Source: Hypnocyclicus thermotrophus (GTDB lineage: Bacteria > Fusobacteriota > Fusobacteriia > Fusobacteriales > Fusobacteriaceae). Taken from it: a stretch of 64,000 bases of DNA. Shown one piece after another: positions 36,201 through 45,158 of the stretch. The notes beneath the pieces are model-generated. The model did not search any database and had not been told where the DNA came from. It saw only the letters and a program-made list of their open reading frames with translations. Every line of letters starts with the position of its first letter. Position 1 is the stretch's first letter. The position numbers and the translations under genes are program-made. The stretch lies in assembly GCF_004365575.1 (NCBI RefSeq), contig NZ_SOBG01000006.1, positions 62,001 through 126,000 of the forward strand. Reading direction: 5' to 3'.

Positions 36201-37668
36201 CCTTAAAAATGTAAATCCTCAAGCAAGAGTAAGTGTAAAATTAGTTTCTGAAGTAGGGGTTGGTACTGTTGCTGCTGGTGTTTCAAAAGCACATGCAGAT
36301 ATGATACTTATTTCTGGATATGATGGTGGTACCGGTGCTGCTCCATTATCATCAATTAAACATGCTGGATTGCCTTGGGAACTTGGTCTTTCAGAAGCAC
36401 ATCAAGTACTTATCTTAAATAATTTAAGAGATAGAGTAAGAATACAAGCTGATGGGCAATTAAAAACAGGTAGAGATGTCGTAATTGCTGCTCTTCTTGG
36501 AGCTGAAGAATTTGGTTTTGCTACTGCTCCACTTGTAGTTCTTGGATGTGTTATGATGAGAAGTTGTCATACAAATACATGTCAAGTAGGGGTCGCTACT
36601 CAAGATCCTGTACTTAGAAAAAGATTTTTAGGAAGATCTGAATATGTAATTAATTTCTTTAGATTTATTGCTCAAGAAGTGAGAGAAATAATGGCTGAGC
36701 TTGGATTTAGAACACTTGACGAAATGATTGGTAGAACTGATTTAATTGAAATGAATGACGCTATTAATCATTGGAAAGCTAATGGTGTAGATATTAGCAA
36801 AATACTTTATAAACCACAAGTTGACTCCTCTATTGGTACTAAATGTTTAAGAAAACAAAATCATGGTATAGACAGTATTTTAGATAGAGAATTAATTAAT
36901 CTTGCTAAACCAGCTCTTGAAAATGGCGAAAAAATTATAATAAACAAACCTATTATAAATATGAATAGAACAACTGGAACTATGCTTAGTGGTGAAGTTG
37001 CTAAAAAATATGGTTCTCAAGGATTACCTGATGATACAATCACTTTAAATTTTAAAGGTGTTGCTGGTCAAAGTTTTGCAGTATTTGGAATGAAGGGTAT
37101 TACTTATAATCTAGAAGGTCAAGGTAATGACTATATTGGTAAAGGATTATTCGGAGCAAAAGTTATTATAAAAGCTCCTAAAGAAGCTACTTTTAAACCT
37201 GAAGATAATATAATAGGAGGAAATACTATTTTATACGGTGCTATAAAAGGTGAAGCATACTTTAATGGTAGAGTTGGGGAAAGATTTTGCGTAAGAAACT
37301 CTGGTGCTTATGCAGTAGTAGAAGGAATTGGCGATCATGGATGTGAGTATATGACTGGTGGTAGAGCTGTTATTCTTGGTACTACTGGAAGAAACTTTGG
37401 TGCTGGTATGAGTGGTGGAATTGCATATGTATATGATATTGACGGAAAATTTGAATCAAGATTAAATAAAAATATGGTAATTATGGAAAAAGTAGATGAT
37501 GAAACATCTATAAATGAGCTAAAATCTATGATTGAAAAACATTATCAATATACTAATAGTAATAGAGCAAAAGAAATTTTAGAAAATTGGGATCAATCTT
37601 TACAAAAATTTGTAAAAGTATTATCTCCAGAATATAAAGCTCTTCTATTAGAAGGGAAGGTGAAATAA
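33217..37668 (+). CDS. gltB: Glutamate synthase, large (alpha) subunit
   Basis: 1483 residues. Makes glutamate from glutamine and 2-oxoglutarate. The ATG at 33217 is chosen because GGAGG lies seven bases upstream; the frame is open 18 codons further back without a ribosome site. A short propeptide precedes the class-II amidotransferase Cys in YEKDNCGIG (about residue 23), which must be exposed by cleavage. Further motifs: HQRYSTNTFPSW, the FMN-domain NSGEGGEDPARF, the [3Fe-4S] Cys in CVMMRSCHTNTCQVG (about 1110-1124) and the C-terminal GXGXG-type beta helix. Followed two bases later by gltD. Confidence 0.97.
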   Translation: MKRGIGIPEAQGLYSPLYEKDNCGIGLVANIKGIKSHDIVKNGIRVLEKIEHRGAVGADPTTGDGAGILLQLPHKFFTKVIDNLPEFSEYGVGMIFFPKNKNSRTMCKETIENIVKNEGFEIIAWREVPVNTKEVGKTAELTRPYIKQLFIKNNGSKNFELKLYILRKQIENAVKELEIEEKEYFYIPSMSSKTIVYKGLLLADQVHSFYLDLQDKDLESAIALVHQRYSTNTFPSWDLAQPFRYLAHNGEINTIKGNVNWMLSREPELFNDVIGEDIKKLFPINDPIKSDSANLDNALELLIASGKSLLDAASILVPMAWENNPDISEDLKAYFEYYSGLVEPWDGPAALAMTDGRYILGKLDRNGLRPARYIITHDDTIILASEAGTLEIEPKNIKSSNRLQPGKVLLIDTENGKIFDENEIENLLTKSKPFKKWLERKKSIDELPMPKLKNDYNKNEIIKKFRAFGYTREELKEVIANMAKNSKEPIGSMGNDAALAVLSNKSKNIFAYFKQLFAQVTNPPIDPIREEIVMSLTTNIGIHGNILIDKEENCDLIKLDTPILSNIQLAKIENLDSAEIIDICFDKNLSLEEGLNNLFENTKKIIKSGKKILILSDKNISKDKIAIPVLLATAGLHHYLIQNHLRNGIDLIIETGEAREVMHFALLIGYGALAINPYLALDSIKYLCETKQYLTNSNIDKKQEKYIKAIGKGLLKIMSKMGISTIQSYRGAQIFEALGLKNEFINKYFKGTPSRIEGVGIDVIEKETRIRHDYAFDNFLDKDDLLVNEGEYKWRKKGEKHLFSPEAVATLQYSTRIGNYEEYKKYSKIINEQSEALATIRGLFKLKKSTPISIEEVEPVENIMKRFVTGAMSFGSISREAHEALAIAMNTIGGKSNSGEGGEDPARFLDNRRSAIKQIASGRFGVTTHYLVNADELQIKMAQGAKPGEGGHLPGHKVSEEIASVRHTSPGIDLISPPPHHDIYSIEDLAQLIFDLKNVNPQARVSVKLVSEVGVGTVAAGVSKAHADMILISGYDGGTGAAPLSSIKHAGLPWELGLSEAHQVLILNNLRDRVRIQADGQLKTGRDVVIAALLGAEEFGFATAPLVVLGCVMMRSCHTNTCQVGVATQDPVLRKRFLGRSEYVINFFRFIAQEVREIMAELGFRTLDEMIGRTDLIEMNDAINHWKANGVDISKILYKPQVDSSIGTKCLRKQNHGIDSILDRELINLAKPALENGEKIIINKPIINMNRTTGTMLSGEVAKKYGSQGLPDDTITLNFKGVAGQSFAVFGMKGITYNLEGQGNDYIGKGLFGAKVIIKAPKEATFKPEDNIIGGNTILYGAIKGEAYFNGRVGERFCVRNSGAYAVVEGIGDHGCEYMTGGRAVILGTTGRNFGAGMSGGIAYVYDIDGKFESRLNKNMVIMEKVDDETSINELKSMIEKHYQYTNSNRAKEILENWDQSLQKFVKVLSPEYKALLLEGKVK

Positions 37669-37670
37669 TA

Positions 37671-39134
37671 ATGGGTAAATTAGGAGGATTTTTAGAATTT
37701 CCTAGAGAAGAAGCACAAAAAAGACCTATTGAAGAAAGAATAAAAGATTTTAAAGAATTATATAAACCATTTACAGATGAATATTTAGTTAAACAAGCTG
37801 CTAGATGTATGGATTGTGGTATTCCTTTTTGCCACTTTTCATGTCCCGTAGGAAACATATGCCCTGAATGGAATGATTTTGCACACAAAGGTGAATGGGA
37901 AAAAGCTCTTACTATTCTTCATAGTACAAACAACTTCCCTGAATTTACTGGAAGAGTTTGTCCAGCACCATGCGAAGGTGGATGTGTTTTAGGAATTAAT
38001 GATAAACCTGTTACAATAAAAAATATCGAACTAAATATTGTAGAAAAAGGTTGGGAAAATGGATGGATTAAACCTATGCCACCTAAAAATAGAACTAATA
38101 AAAAAGTAGCTGTTATTGGAAGTGGTCCTGCTGGACTCGCAGCTGCTCAGCAACTTAATAGAGCTGGACACAATGTTACTGTATATGAAAGAGATAGTAA
38201 AGCTGGTGGAATATTAACTTATGGTATTCCTGATTATAAAATCGAAAAATATGTAGTTGAAAGAAGAGTTAATCAAATTATTGAAGAGGGTGTAAAGTTT
38301 ATTTATAATACTAATGTTGGAGTAGATATTAGCGTAGACGAATTAGAAAAAGAATATGATGCTATACTACTTGCTGGTGGTTCCAAATTAGCTAGAGACC
38401 TTCCTGTATATGGAAGAGATTTAAAAGGTATTCATTATGCAATGGATTATCTTATCCAACAAAACAGATTAAATGCAGGAGAAACTATCCCAGAAAAAGA
38501 GCTAATAACCGCAAAAGATAAATCAGTAATAATAATTGGTGGTGGAGATACAGGAGCTGACTGTGTTGGAACCGCTATAAGACAAGGCGCTAAAACTATA
38601 TATCAAATAGAACTTTTAAATAAGCCGCCCCTTGATAGACCTCAAGATAATCCTTGGCCAAATTTTCCACAAACATTAAAAATTAATACAGCTCATGAAG
38701 AAGCCGAAACATGTCTTGGAGGGAAATGTGAACTTGGAGAAATCAGACAATGGAATATATTAACAAAACAATTTACTGGTGATGAAAATAATAACGTAAA
38801 AGAATTCCATGCTGTTAGAGTAGAATGGATTACTGATGAAAATGGAAAAAAAGTTATGAAAGAAGTTCCTAATAGTGAATTTAAAGTCGAAGCAGACTTA
38901 GTTCTTTTGGCTATTGGTTTTGTTCATCCAGAACATGATGGTTTGATAAATAATTTAAAAATAGAGCTTGATAATCGTGGAAATGTAAAAGCAGATACAA
39001 AAAATTATCAAACTTCAAAAGAAAAAATATTTGCAGCTGGAGATATGAGAAGAGGTCAATCTCTTATTGTATGGGCTATAAATGAAGGAAGAGAAGCTGC
39101 TGAATCTATTAATAAATTTTTATCATCAAAATAA
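37671..39134 (+). CDS. gltD: Glutamate synthase, small (beta) subunit
   Basis: 487 residues. FAD enzyme that takes electrons from NADPH and passes them to GltB through iron-sulfur clusters. N-terminal cluster-binding Cys in CMDCGIPFCHFSCP and CPAPCEGGCV, FAD-binding GSGPAGLAAAQQL, NADPH-binding GGGDTGADCVG and a C-terminal AAGDMRRGQSLIVWA. Gene spacing of two bases shows cotranscription and likely translational coupling with gltB. Terminated by the palindrome at 39134. Confidence 0.97.
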   Translation: MGKLGGFLEFPREEAQKRPIEERIKDFKELYKPFTDEYLVKQAARCMDCGIPFCHFSCPVGNICPEWNDFAHKGEWEKALTILHSTNNFPEFTGRVCPAPCEGGCVLGINDKPVTIKNIELNIVEKGWENGWIKPMPPKNRTNKKVAVIGSGPAGLAAAQQLNRAGHNVTVYERDSKAGGILTYGIPDYKIEKYVVERRVNQIIEEGVKFIYNTNVGVDISVDELEKEYDAILLAGGSKLARDLPVYGRDLKGIHYAMDYLIQQNRLNAGETIPEKELITAKDKSVIIIGGGDTGADCVGTAIRQGAKTIYQIELLNKPPLDRPQDNPWPNFPQTLKINTAHEEAETCLGGKCELGEIRQWNILTKQFTGDENNNVKEFHAVRVEWITDENGKKVMKEVPNSEFKVEADLVLLAIGFVHPEHDGLINNLKIELDNRGNVKADTKNYQTSKEKIFAAGDMRRGQSLIVWAINEGREAAESINKFLSSK

Positions 39135-39167
39135 AAAAAGCTGTCAAATATTTGACAGCTTTTTTTT
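39134..39167. terminator. Bidirectional terminator between gltD and truB
   Basis: A perfect palindrome centred at 39150/39151: AGCTGTCAAATA and its complement, flanked by seven A on one side and T runs on the other. It serves convergent gltD and truB. Confidence 0.93.
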
Positions 39168-40038
39168 ATTCTATATTAAAATATTTATATGGCTTCAAAT
39201 AATTATTTTCAATTATTCCTATTCCCCAAAATTTATTATCAAAATATATTTTATAATAACCATTTTCCCCTTTATAACTTATTTTATTTCCATTTATAAG
39301 CATATTTTTTTTGATTTTTTCTTTTATTTCTATATTATTAAAATCAAAACTTTCTTCTACTCTAAGTAAAAAATCTATATTATTTTTTATAAAATTTCCC
39401 TCTATTTCTTCTATTGTAAAACTATTTTTAATATTATATTTTCCTACTTTAGTTCTTATTAGTGATGTCATTGTAGCAAAACATTCCAATTCTTCACCTA
39501 TATCATAAATTAAACTCCTAATATATGTTCCTTTTGATACTTTACACTCTATTTTAGCTTTTTTAGCATCAAACTCTAATAACTTTATATAATCTATTTT
39601 TATTTTTCTAGCTTTTCTTTCTATCTCTTTTCCTTCACGAGCTAACTCATATAATTTTTTACCATCTACTTTTATTGCTGAATACATTGGAGGTATTTGT
39701 TTTATTTCACCTTCAAATTTTTTTAATATATTTATTAATTTTTCTTTTGAAATAATAAAATTTTCTGTTTTTTCTATTATATTTCCAGTAACATCATAAG
39801 TGTCTGTTTTATAGCCAAATTCAAATTCTGCTATATATGTTTTTGATTTTGCCTCAATCAAACTTGCTAGTTTAGTAACTTTCCCAACACAAATTACTAA
39901 AACTCCTTCTGCTAAAGGATCTAAAGTACCTGTATGTCCTATTCTTCTTTCTTTTAATATTTTTCTTAATTTTCTTATAACATCAAATGAAGTGATCCCT
40001 TTGGGTTTATTTATATTTATTATTCCTTCTAGTTTCAT
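39166..40038 (-). CDS. truB: tRNA pseudouridine-55 synthase
   Basis: 290 residues. Makes pseudouridine 55 in the T loop of tRNAs. Seen: GIININKPKGITSFDVIRKL, the catalytic Asp in HTGTLDPLAEGVL (about 41), the FEFGYKTDTYD region and the CSKGTYIRSL motif. A C-terminal extension (about 225-290) could be a small PUA domain. AAGGAGAT precedes the ATG. It is convergent with gltD and divergent from the kinase-like gene at 40170. Confidence 0.95.
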   Translation of the reverse strand: MKLEGIININKPKGITSFDVIRKLRKILKERRIGHTGTLDPLAEGVLVICVGKVTKLASLIEAKSKTYIAEFEFGYKTDTYDVTGNIIEKTENFIISKEKLINILKKFEGEIKQIPPMYSAIKVDGKKLYELAREGKEIERKARKIKIDYIKLLEFDAKKAKIECKVSKGTYIRSLIYDIGEELECFATMTSLIRTKVGKYNIKNSFTIEEIEGNFIKNNIDFLLRVEESFDFNNIEIKEKIKKNMLINGNKISYKGENGYYKIYFDNKFWGIGIIENNYLKPYKYFNIE

Positions 40039-40107
40039 GATATCTCCTTTTTTTTAATTACTGTTATATATTCTAACAAAACTTTTTAAAAAAAACAATT
40101 ATATTTA

Positions 40108-40137
40108 TTGAAATATATATGTATTTTATATTATAAT
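40108..40137 (+). promoter_or_regulatory. Promoter of the Hpt/HATPase-PP2C-SiaC operon
   Basis: TTGAAA (40108-40113), 18 bases, perfect TATAAT (40132-40137), 32 bases before the start at 40170. Confidence 0.65.
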
Positions 40138-40169
40138 GTATTATAAGGTCAAATAAAATGGGGGATAAT

Positions 40170-41810
40170 ATGAAGCTTGATAATTTATTTAAAAAAGAAT
40201 TTGACATTATTGAAAATAATAAAAAATTTTTAGAAGATTTTTTTAAAAATAATAATAACATTTCAAAAGAAGAAATTTCTAATTCCTATAACCAATTATT
40301 AAAGGATTATCAAAAATTATTAAAACAAACATTAAAGCTTACTGCACTTGGTGATAAATTTCAAAAAATATCTCTTATTTCTGAAAAAGAAGTTCAATTA
40401 TTATTAGATAACTCTAAACAAGGTTTTTTATTTATAGATAAAAATTTTATTATTCAAAAAAAAATTAGTAAAGAATCTTTAAGAATTTTTAATAAAAATT
40501 CTATTACTGGATTAAATATCCTAGATTTATTATCATTTAAGTCAGAACACGCTAAAGAAACATATATAAATACATTAAACTCACTGTTTACATCTCATCC
40601 TATAAAAAAAAGAGTTTACTTATCTCTTTTAGAAAATAATTTTATTATAAATAAAAAACATATTACAATCGACTATGAATTAACTAAAATTTTAAGTGAC
40701 AATACTGAAGTAGAATTATTAGTATTTATTTTAACTGATATTACTGAACAAATAAAATTTAGAAGAAGAATCCAAAATGAAAAAAGAACTATTTTAATGT
40801 TAACTAGTGCTATCTCAAATAGTATTGAATTAAAAAACAATATAAATGATTATATAAATTTTTATCATCAAATTTTACCAGAAATAATTTCTTCTTATTC
40901 TTTTGAAGAAAGTTGTAGTAAAATATTTATTGAAATCCATAATTTTAAAGCTTTATTTTCTCAATTTTATATGTTTAATACTGTCAAAAAATTACATCAC
41001 TTTGAATCAAAGCTTAGTTATTTTATGGAACATAAACTTAAATTTGATATTTTCCCACTAATAAAAAATATTAATCATTCAAAACTTTTTCAAAAAGATA
41101 AATCTATTATTGAGTTTTATCTTGGAAAGAATTTCTTTAATGAAAATAAATATATTGAAATTTCAGAAGAACGAATTGATTTACTTATAAACGCAGTAAG
41201 TAAATACTGTCCTTCTGATAATATAAAAAAAGAAGTTTATTCTTTAAAATATATTTCACTACATAAACATTTTAATAATTTAAAAACTTTCACATATAAC
41301 AGTTGTAAATCAAACCATAAATTTATATCATCATTTAAAATAGAAGGTAATGATATTATGCTTTCTCCTAAATATTATAAAAATTTTTTAAAAACTCTTA
41401 TACATTTATTTAGAAATATTGCAGAACACGCTATTGAATCTCCTGAAAAAAGAGATCTATTAAAAAAAACTAAAGGTGGAAATATTAATATAAAAACTAT
41501 AAAAAATAAAAATTTATTTTCTATAATAATTACTGATGATGGTAAAGGTATTGATAAAAAAATGTTATTAAAAAAACTTAATTCTCTTTCAAATGGAGAA
41601 TTTTTAAAGAAAAAATATTCTAAAAATATTTTAGAGGTTATTTTTGAGCCTTCTTTTTCTACTAATAGAACTATAAATTATTCTGCTGGCAGAGGAGTGG
41701 GAATAACAAAAGTTAAAGAAGAAATAATCAAATTAAACGGATCTATAAAAGTAGAATCTATTATAAATAAAGGTACACGATTTATAATCACTTTACCATA
41801 TCTTGAATAA
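40170..41810 (+). CDS. CheA-like signalling protein with PAS, Hpt-like and GHKL ATPase domains
   Basis: 546 residues from the ATG at 40170 (GGGGG five bases upstream). An N-terminal helical part (1-65), a PAS-like domain (about 70-190, ending ILTDITEQIKF), a helical segment with an Hpt-like box (IEIHNFKALFSQFYMF, then KLHHFESKL, about 250-275) and a CheA-type ATPase domain with HLFRNIAEHAIESPEKRD (N box), DDGKGID (G1), FSTN and GRGVGITKVKEEI (G2). It is soluble. The ATPase domain resembles kinases that phosphorylate a partner protein. Placed before a PP2C phosphatase and a SiaC-like target, it likely plays the kinase part that SiaB plays in Pseudomonas, though its domain design is different. 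Confidence 0.75.
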   Translation: MKLDNLFKKEFDIIENNKKFLEDFFKNNNNISKEEISNSYNQLLKDYQKLLKQTLKLTALGDKFQKISLISEKEVQLLLDNSKQGFLFIDKNFIIQKKISKESLRIFNKNSITGLNILDLLSFKSEHAKETYINTLNSLFTSHPIKKRVYLSLLENNFIINKKHITIDYELTKILSDNTEVELLVFILTDITEQIKFRRRIQNEKRTILMLTSAISNSIELKNNINDYINFYHQILPEIISSYSFEESCSKIFIEIHNFKALFSQFYMFNTVKKLHHFESKLSYFMEHKLKFDIFPLIKNINHSKLFQKDKSIIEFYLGKNFFNENKYIEISEERIDLLINAVSKYCPSDNIKKEVYSLKYISLHKHFNNLKTFTYNSCKSNHKFISSFKIEGNDIMLSPKYYKNFLKTLIHLFRNIAEHAIESPEKRDLLKKTKGGNINIKTIKNKNLFSIIITDDGKGIDKKMLLKKLNSLSNGEFLKKKYSKNILEVIFEPSFSTNRTINYSAGRGVGITKVKEEIIKLNGSIKVESIINKGTRFIITLPYLE

Positions 41811-41823
41811 ATTGAGGGATTTC

Positions 41824-43248
41824 ATGAAAAAAATTATTAAAAACTATTCACTTTCTACTAAATTAATATTTTTTTTAAATATATTAATTATGGTGTCTTT
41901 TTTATTATTTGTTATTCTTAATTTTTTTTACTTTAAACCTAGGATTAATAAACTATCAAAAGATAATGAAAAAATATTATTACTCCTTGAATTTAAAACA
42001 GAATCAAATATCAATTATATATTTGACAATATGATTTTTGATAATAACAACTATTTAAAATTTAAAAATAAATTAATTTTTGAAAAAAACAAAAGATTAT
42101 TAAATATTTCAAACGATTTTACTGAAACATATTCAAATATAAAACTTAAAAAAGAAGAATTTTTTAAGTTTTATTATTTAACAGTATTTTCTCTTTTTAT
42201 GAGCTTCTTTATTTTTATTTTTATTCTTTATAATTATATAAATAGAAATATTTTTTTTAATATAAAAAAAATTATTAACGATTATAATTATAATGGTAAC
42301 TTAAAAAATGAAATTATTATTATTGAAGAAATAATTAACTCATATAAAAAAGAAATTGATAATTTTAATTATAAAATTAAGAAACTCGAAAAACAAATTG
42401 AATTTTATAACCAAGATTTAGATCTTAGGATTGAAGAAACTGCTCTATCTTTATTAAAAAACAATGAAAAATTAAATACTAATTATAAATTTATAGATTC
42501 TTTGCGATATGCTAAAAAAATACAGCTTTCTATTTTCCCAGAAAAAAATTTACTTAATAAATATTTTTCTTCATATTTTTCTATTTGGAAGCCTTTAGAA
42601 ATAGTTAGTGGTGATTTTTATTATGCAAAAGAAGTTAATAACATTCTTTACTTTGCTCTTATAGATTGTACTGGGCATGGTATCCCTGGTGCTTTTTTAT
42701 CAATTAAAGTATATCAATTTTTAGAAAATATATTATCTAATCCATATAATGAAGATACTGGGCAAATATTAACTATATTACATAAAAAACTTCGTAATAT
42801 TCTCAATAAACATGAAAGCAACTTAACTGATGATGGATTAGAAATTGCTATCTTTAAATATAATCCTATAATCAATAAGTTAATATTTTCTAATACAAAA
42901 ATACCCATGTATTTATTAGATAATCAAAATAATGTTATTGAAATTTACCAAAAACAACCTAGTCTAGGATATTTAAAAACACCTTATAATTTTAATTATT
43001 CTAGTCAATTTATTGACCTTGAGGAAATTAAATCAATTTATCTTACTACTGATGGGATTATAAAACAACCTAATAAAAATAATAACAAAAGATTTTCAAA
43101 AAAAAGATTTAAAGAATTAATAAAAAAATATTCTCTTTATTCAATGCATAATCAAAAAAATCATTTCTTATCTTATTTTAATAATTTTTTTGATGAACAA
43201 AGAGATGATATTACAATAATAGGAATTGACTTAAAAAAGGGGGAATAA
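41824..43248 (+). CDS. Membrane PP2C/SpoIIE-type serine-threonine phosphatase (SiaA-like)
   Basis: 474 residues from the ATG at 41824, five bases after GAGGG; an in-frame TTG upstream overlaps the previous gene and has no ribosome site. Two membrane helices (about 8-32 and 120-142) enclose a short extracytoplasmic sensor region. A long coiled coil leads to a PP2C domain: SGDFYYAKE, DCTGHGIPGAFLS, LTTDGI and DDITIIGID all carry metal-binding Asp. Such phosphatases remove the phosphate from STAS or SiaC-type partners. The following gene, four bases downstream, codes a SiaC-type protein. The STAS/RsbW pair at 2704-3447 could be a second substrate. Confidence 0.88.
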   Translation: MKKIIKNYSLSTKLIFFLNILIMVSFLLFVILNFFYFKPRINKLSKDNEKILLLLEFKTESNINYIFDNMIFDNNNYLKFKNKLIFEKNKRLLNISNDFTETYSNIKLKKEEFFKFYYLTVFSLFMSFFIFIFILYNYINRNIFFNIKKIINDYNYNGNLKNEIIIIEEIINSYKKEIDNFNYKIKKLEKQIEFYNQDLDLRIEETALSLLKNNEKLNTNYKFIDSLRYAKKIQLSIFPEKNLLNKYFSSYFSIWKPLEIVSGDFYYAKEVNNILYFALIDCTGHGIPGAFLSIKVYQFLENILSNPYNEDTGQILTILHKKLRNILNKHESNLTDDGLEIAIFKYNPIINKLIFSNTKIPMYLLDNQNNVIEIYQKQPSLGYLKTPYNFNYSSQFIDLEEIKSIYLTTDGIIKQPNKNNNKRFSKKRFKELIKKYSLYSMHNQKNHFLSYFNNFFDEQRDDITIIGIDLKKGE

Positions 43249-43251
43249 AAA

Positions 43252-43638
43252 ATGGAAGATTTATTTATTAGAGCTACTAAATATAGCCCTGAAATTCATT
43301 TTAACATTAGCAAATCAAAATTAATCATAAAAGGAGAGTCTTATCCAGAAAATTCATTTGAATTTTATACACCTCTTTTTACAGCTATTAAAAATTATTT
43401 TTCAGATACTTCAAACAACCAATTATCACTTGAAATCTATCTTACATATTTAAATACAAGTAGTTCAAAATGTATTATGAATATTTTTGATATTTTAGAA
43501 TTATATCATAAAAAAAATAATAAAGATATTTCGTTAATATGGTTTTATGATGAAGACAACGAAGAAATTGTTGAAATTATAGAAGAATTTAAAGAAGATG
43601 TTAGCTATAATTTTGAAATAAAAAAATTAGAAGAATAA
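43252..43638 (+). CDS. siaC: SiaC-family regulatory phosphoprotein (DUF1987)
   Basis: 128 residues. In Pseudomonas aeruginosa SiaC is phosphorylated on Thr68 by SiaB, freed by the SiaA phosphatase, and when unphosphorylated activates the diguanylate cyclase SiaD. Here the signature IYLTYLNTSSSKCIMNIFD is present with Thr69 at the matching place, and the N-terminus (RATKYSPEIHF) and the middle GESYPENSFEFYTPLF are typical. The PP2C phosphatase gene ends four bases upstream. No cyclase gene of SiaD type is beside it; the GGDEF-EAL protein at 12511-14685 or a gene elsewhere may be the output. Symbol given by family resemblance. Confidence 0.85.
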   Translation: MEDLFIRATKYSPEIHFNISKSKLIIKGESYPENSFEFYTPLFTAIKNYFSDTSNNQLSLEIYLTYLNTSSSKCIMNIFDILELYHKKNNKDISLIWFYDEDNEEIVEIIEEFKEDVSYNFEIKKLEE

Positions 43639-43667
43639 AAGCTCTAGAAAAATCTAGAGCCTTTTTT
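43637..43667. terminator. Bidirectional terminator between siaC-like gene and purine permease gene
   Basis: Arms GCTCTAGA (43641-43648) and TCTAGAGC (43653-43660), four-base loop, A run before and seven T after. It serves convergent genes. Confidence 0.9.
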
Positions 43668-43671
43668 TATA

Positions 43672-44976
43672 TTAATGTCCTGTCACTATAAAATTTAATA
43701 ATGACAATAATGCTATTATCCACATTGTAGGTTTTATTTTGTTAATATCTCCTGCAGCTACTGTTACTATAACATAAGAAATAAAACCTAAACTTATTCC
43801 TGTACTAATTGAATAAGTTAAAGGCATTGTTACTATTGTAATAAATGATGGTACTGCTACTTCAAAATCTTTTAAATCAATATTTTTTACATTTTTAAAC
43901 ATATATACTCCAACTACAACAAGTGCTGGAGATGTTGCAAATACTGGTACTATCCCAATAATTGGTGTAAATATTAATGCTAATAAAAACAATAACCCTG
44001 TTACTACAGAAGCTAGTCCTGTTCTTGCTCCAGCTGCTATTCCTGATGACGACTCTACATATGTAGTTGTTGTACTTGTACCTAGTAATGACCCTACTAC
44101 TGTAGCTATTGCATCCGCTTCTAATATTTTCCCTATTTTATCTATTGTCCCATCTTCTTTTACAAGTTCTGCTTCATGAGCACAAGCCATAATTGTACCA
44201 ACTGAATCAAATAAATCTACAAACATAAATGAAAATATCGCTCCAAGCATACTTATTTGTAATGCTCCTTTTATATCAAGTTTAAATACTATTGGTGAAA
44301 TAGCCGGTGGCATAGATATAATCGCAGTAGGTAATTCTACTTGTTTCATCATTATCCCTAAAATTGTTGTTGCTAAAATTCCTATTAATAATGATCCTCT
44401 TATATTTTTTATTTCAAGTACAGTAATTATTACAAGACCTGTCAGTCCTAAAATTAATGGTGTTGTTATTTTTCCTAATTTTACAAGTGTTACTGGATCA
44501 CCAACTATTAATCCCATCCCTTTTAATCCTATAAAAGTAATGAAAAGTCCTATTCCTGCTGATACAGCAAGTCTTAAAGAGATTGGTATTGCATTTACTA
44601 TTTTTTCTCTTATTCCAATAATTGTAAGCAATAAAAATACTATTCCTGATAAAAATACTACTCCTAACGCTTGTTGCCAACTAGCCCCGTTTCCTATTAC
44701 TAATGTATATGTAAAAAATGCATTAAGTCCCATTCCTGGTGCCATAGCAAATGGTACATTTACCCATAACCCAGCAATAATTGTTCCTATAAAGGACGCT
44801 AAACAAGTCACTGTTATTAATGCTCCTCTATCCATCCCTGTAGCACTTAAAATGTTAGGATTTACAAATATAATATACGCCATAGTAATAAATGTAGTAA
44901 ATCCTCCTATTACTTCTCTTTTAATTGATGAATGATGTTCCTTAATTCTGAAAAAATTCATTAAAAAATTTTCCAT
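43672..44976 (-). CDS. Purine/nucleobase permease, NCS2 (AzgA/GhxP) family
   Basis: 434 residues, about 12-14 membrane segments. Family features: KREVIGGFTTFITMAYIIFVNP, FAMAPGMGLNAFFTYT, FVDLFDSVGTIMACAHEA and the ESSSGIAAGARTGLASV motif. Members take up adenine or guanine/hypoxanthine with protons. A guanine-type riboswitch with its own terminator lies directly upstream (44995-45133), which points to guanine or hypoxanthine as the controlling base and likely substrate. AGGAGGTAG precedes the start. Single-gene unit. Confidence 0.94.
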   Translation of the reverse strand: MENFLMNFFRIKEHHSSIKREVIGGFTTFITMAYIIFVNPNILSATGMDRGALITVTCLASFIGTIIAGLWVNVPFAMAPGMGLNAFFTYTLVIGNGASWQQALGVVFLSGIVFLLLTIIGIREKIVNAIPISLRLAVSAGIGLFITFIGLKGMGLIVGDPVTLVKLGKITTPLILGLTGLVIITVLEIKNIRGSLLIGILATTILGIMMKQVELPTAIISMPPAISPIVFKLDIKGALQISMLGAIFSFMFVDLFDSVGTIMACAHEAELVKEDGTIDKIGKILEADAIATVVGSLLGTSTTTTYVESSSGIAAGARTGLASVVTGLLFLLALIFTPIIGIVPVFATSPALVVVGVYMFKNVKNIDLKDFEVAVPSFITIVTMPLTYSISTGISLGFISYVIVTVAAGDINKIKPTMWIIALLSLLNFIVTGH

Positions 44977-44994
44977 CTCTACCTCCTATTTTTA

Positions 44995-45133
44995 TATTAA
45001 AAAAACCTAGTTAATATATAACACTTAAAAACTCATTTCTAAGTGAAATACACCAACTAGGTTTTTCCACTCATAGTAGGCTATTTACGGTAGCCTGTAG
45101 AGACTTCTGACCTTATTACAGAATTATATGAGT
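44995..45133 (-). promoter_or_regulatory. Purine riboswitch (guanine/hypoxanthine class) with intrinsic terminator
   Basis: On the minus strand the aptamer spans 45133-45069. P1 is ACTCATA with TATGAGT; J1/2 starts TAAT; P2 TTCTG/CAGAA; J2/3 GTCTCTAC (one change, at the flipped-out U48 position, from the usual GTTTCTAC); P3 closes on AGGCTACCGTAAATAGCCT; J3/1 is ACTAT. The C at the base-reading position (C74 by xpt numbering) means guanine or hypoxanthine, not adenine. The terminator uses arms 45055-45066 and 45001-45012 (AACCTAGTT with AACTAGGTT) followed by T. Ligand binding should turn the permease gene off. Confidence 0.93.
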
Positions 45134-45158
45134 TATCTTATTATTTATTTTACGACAA

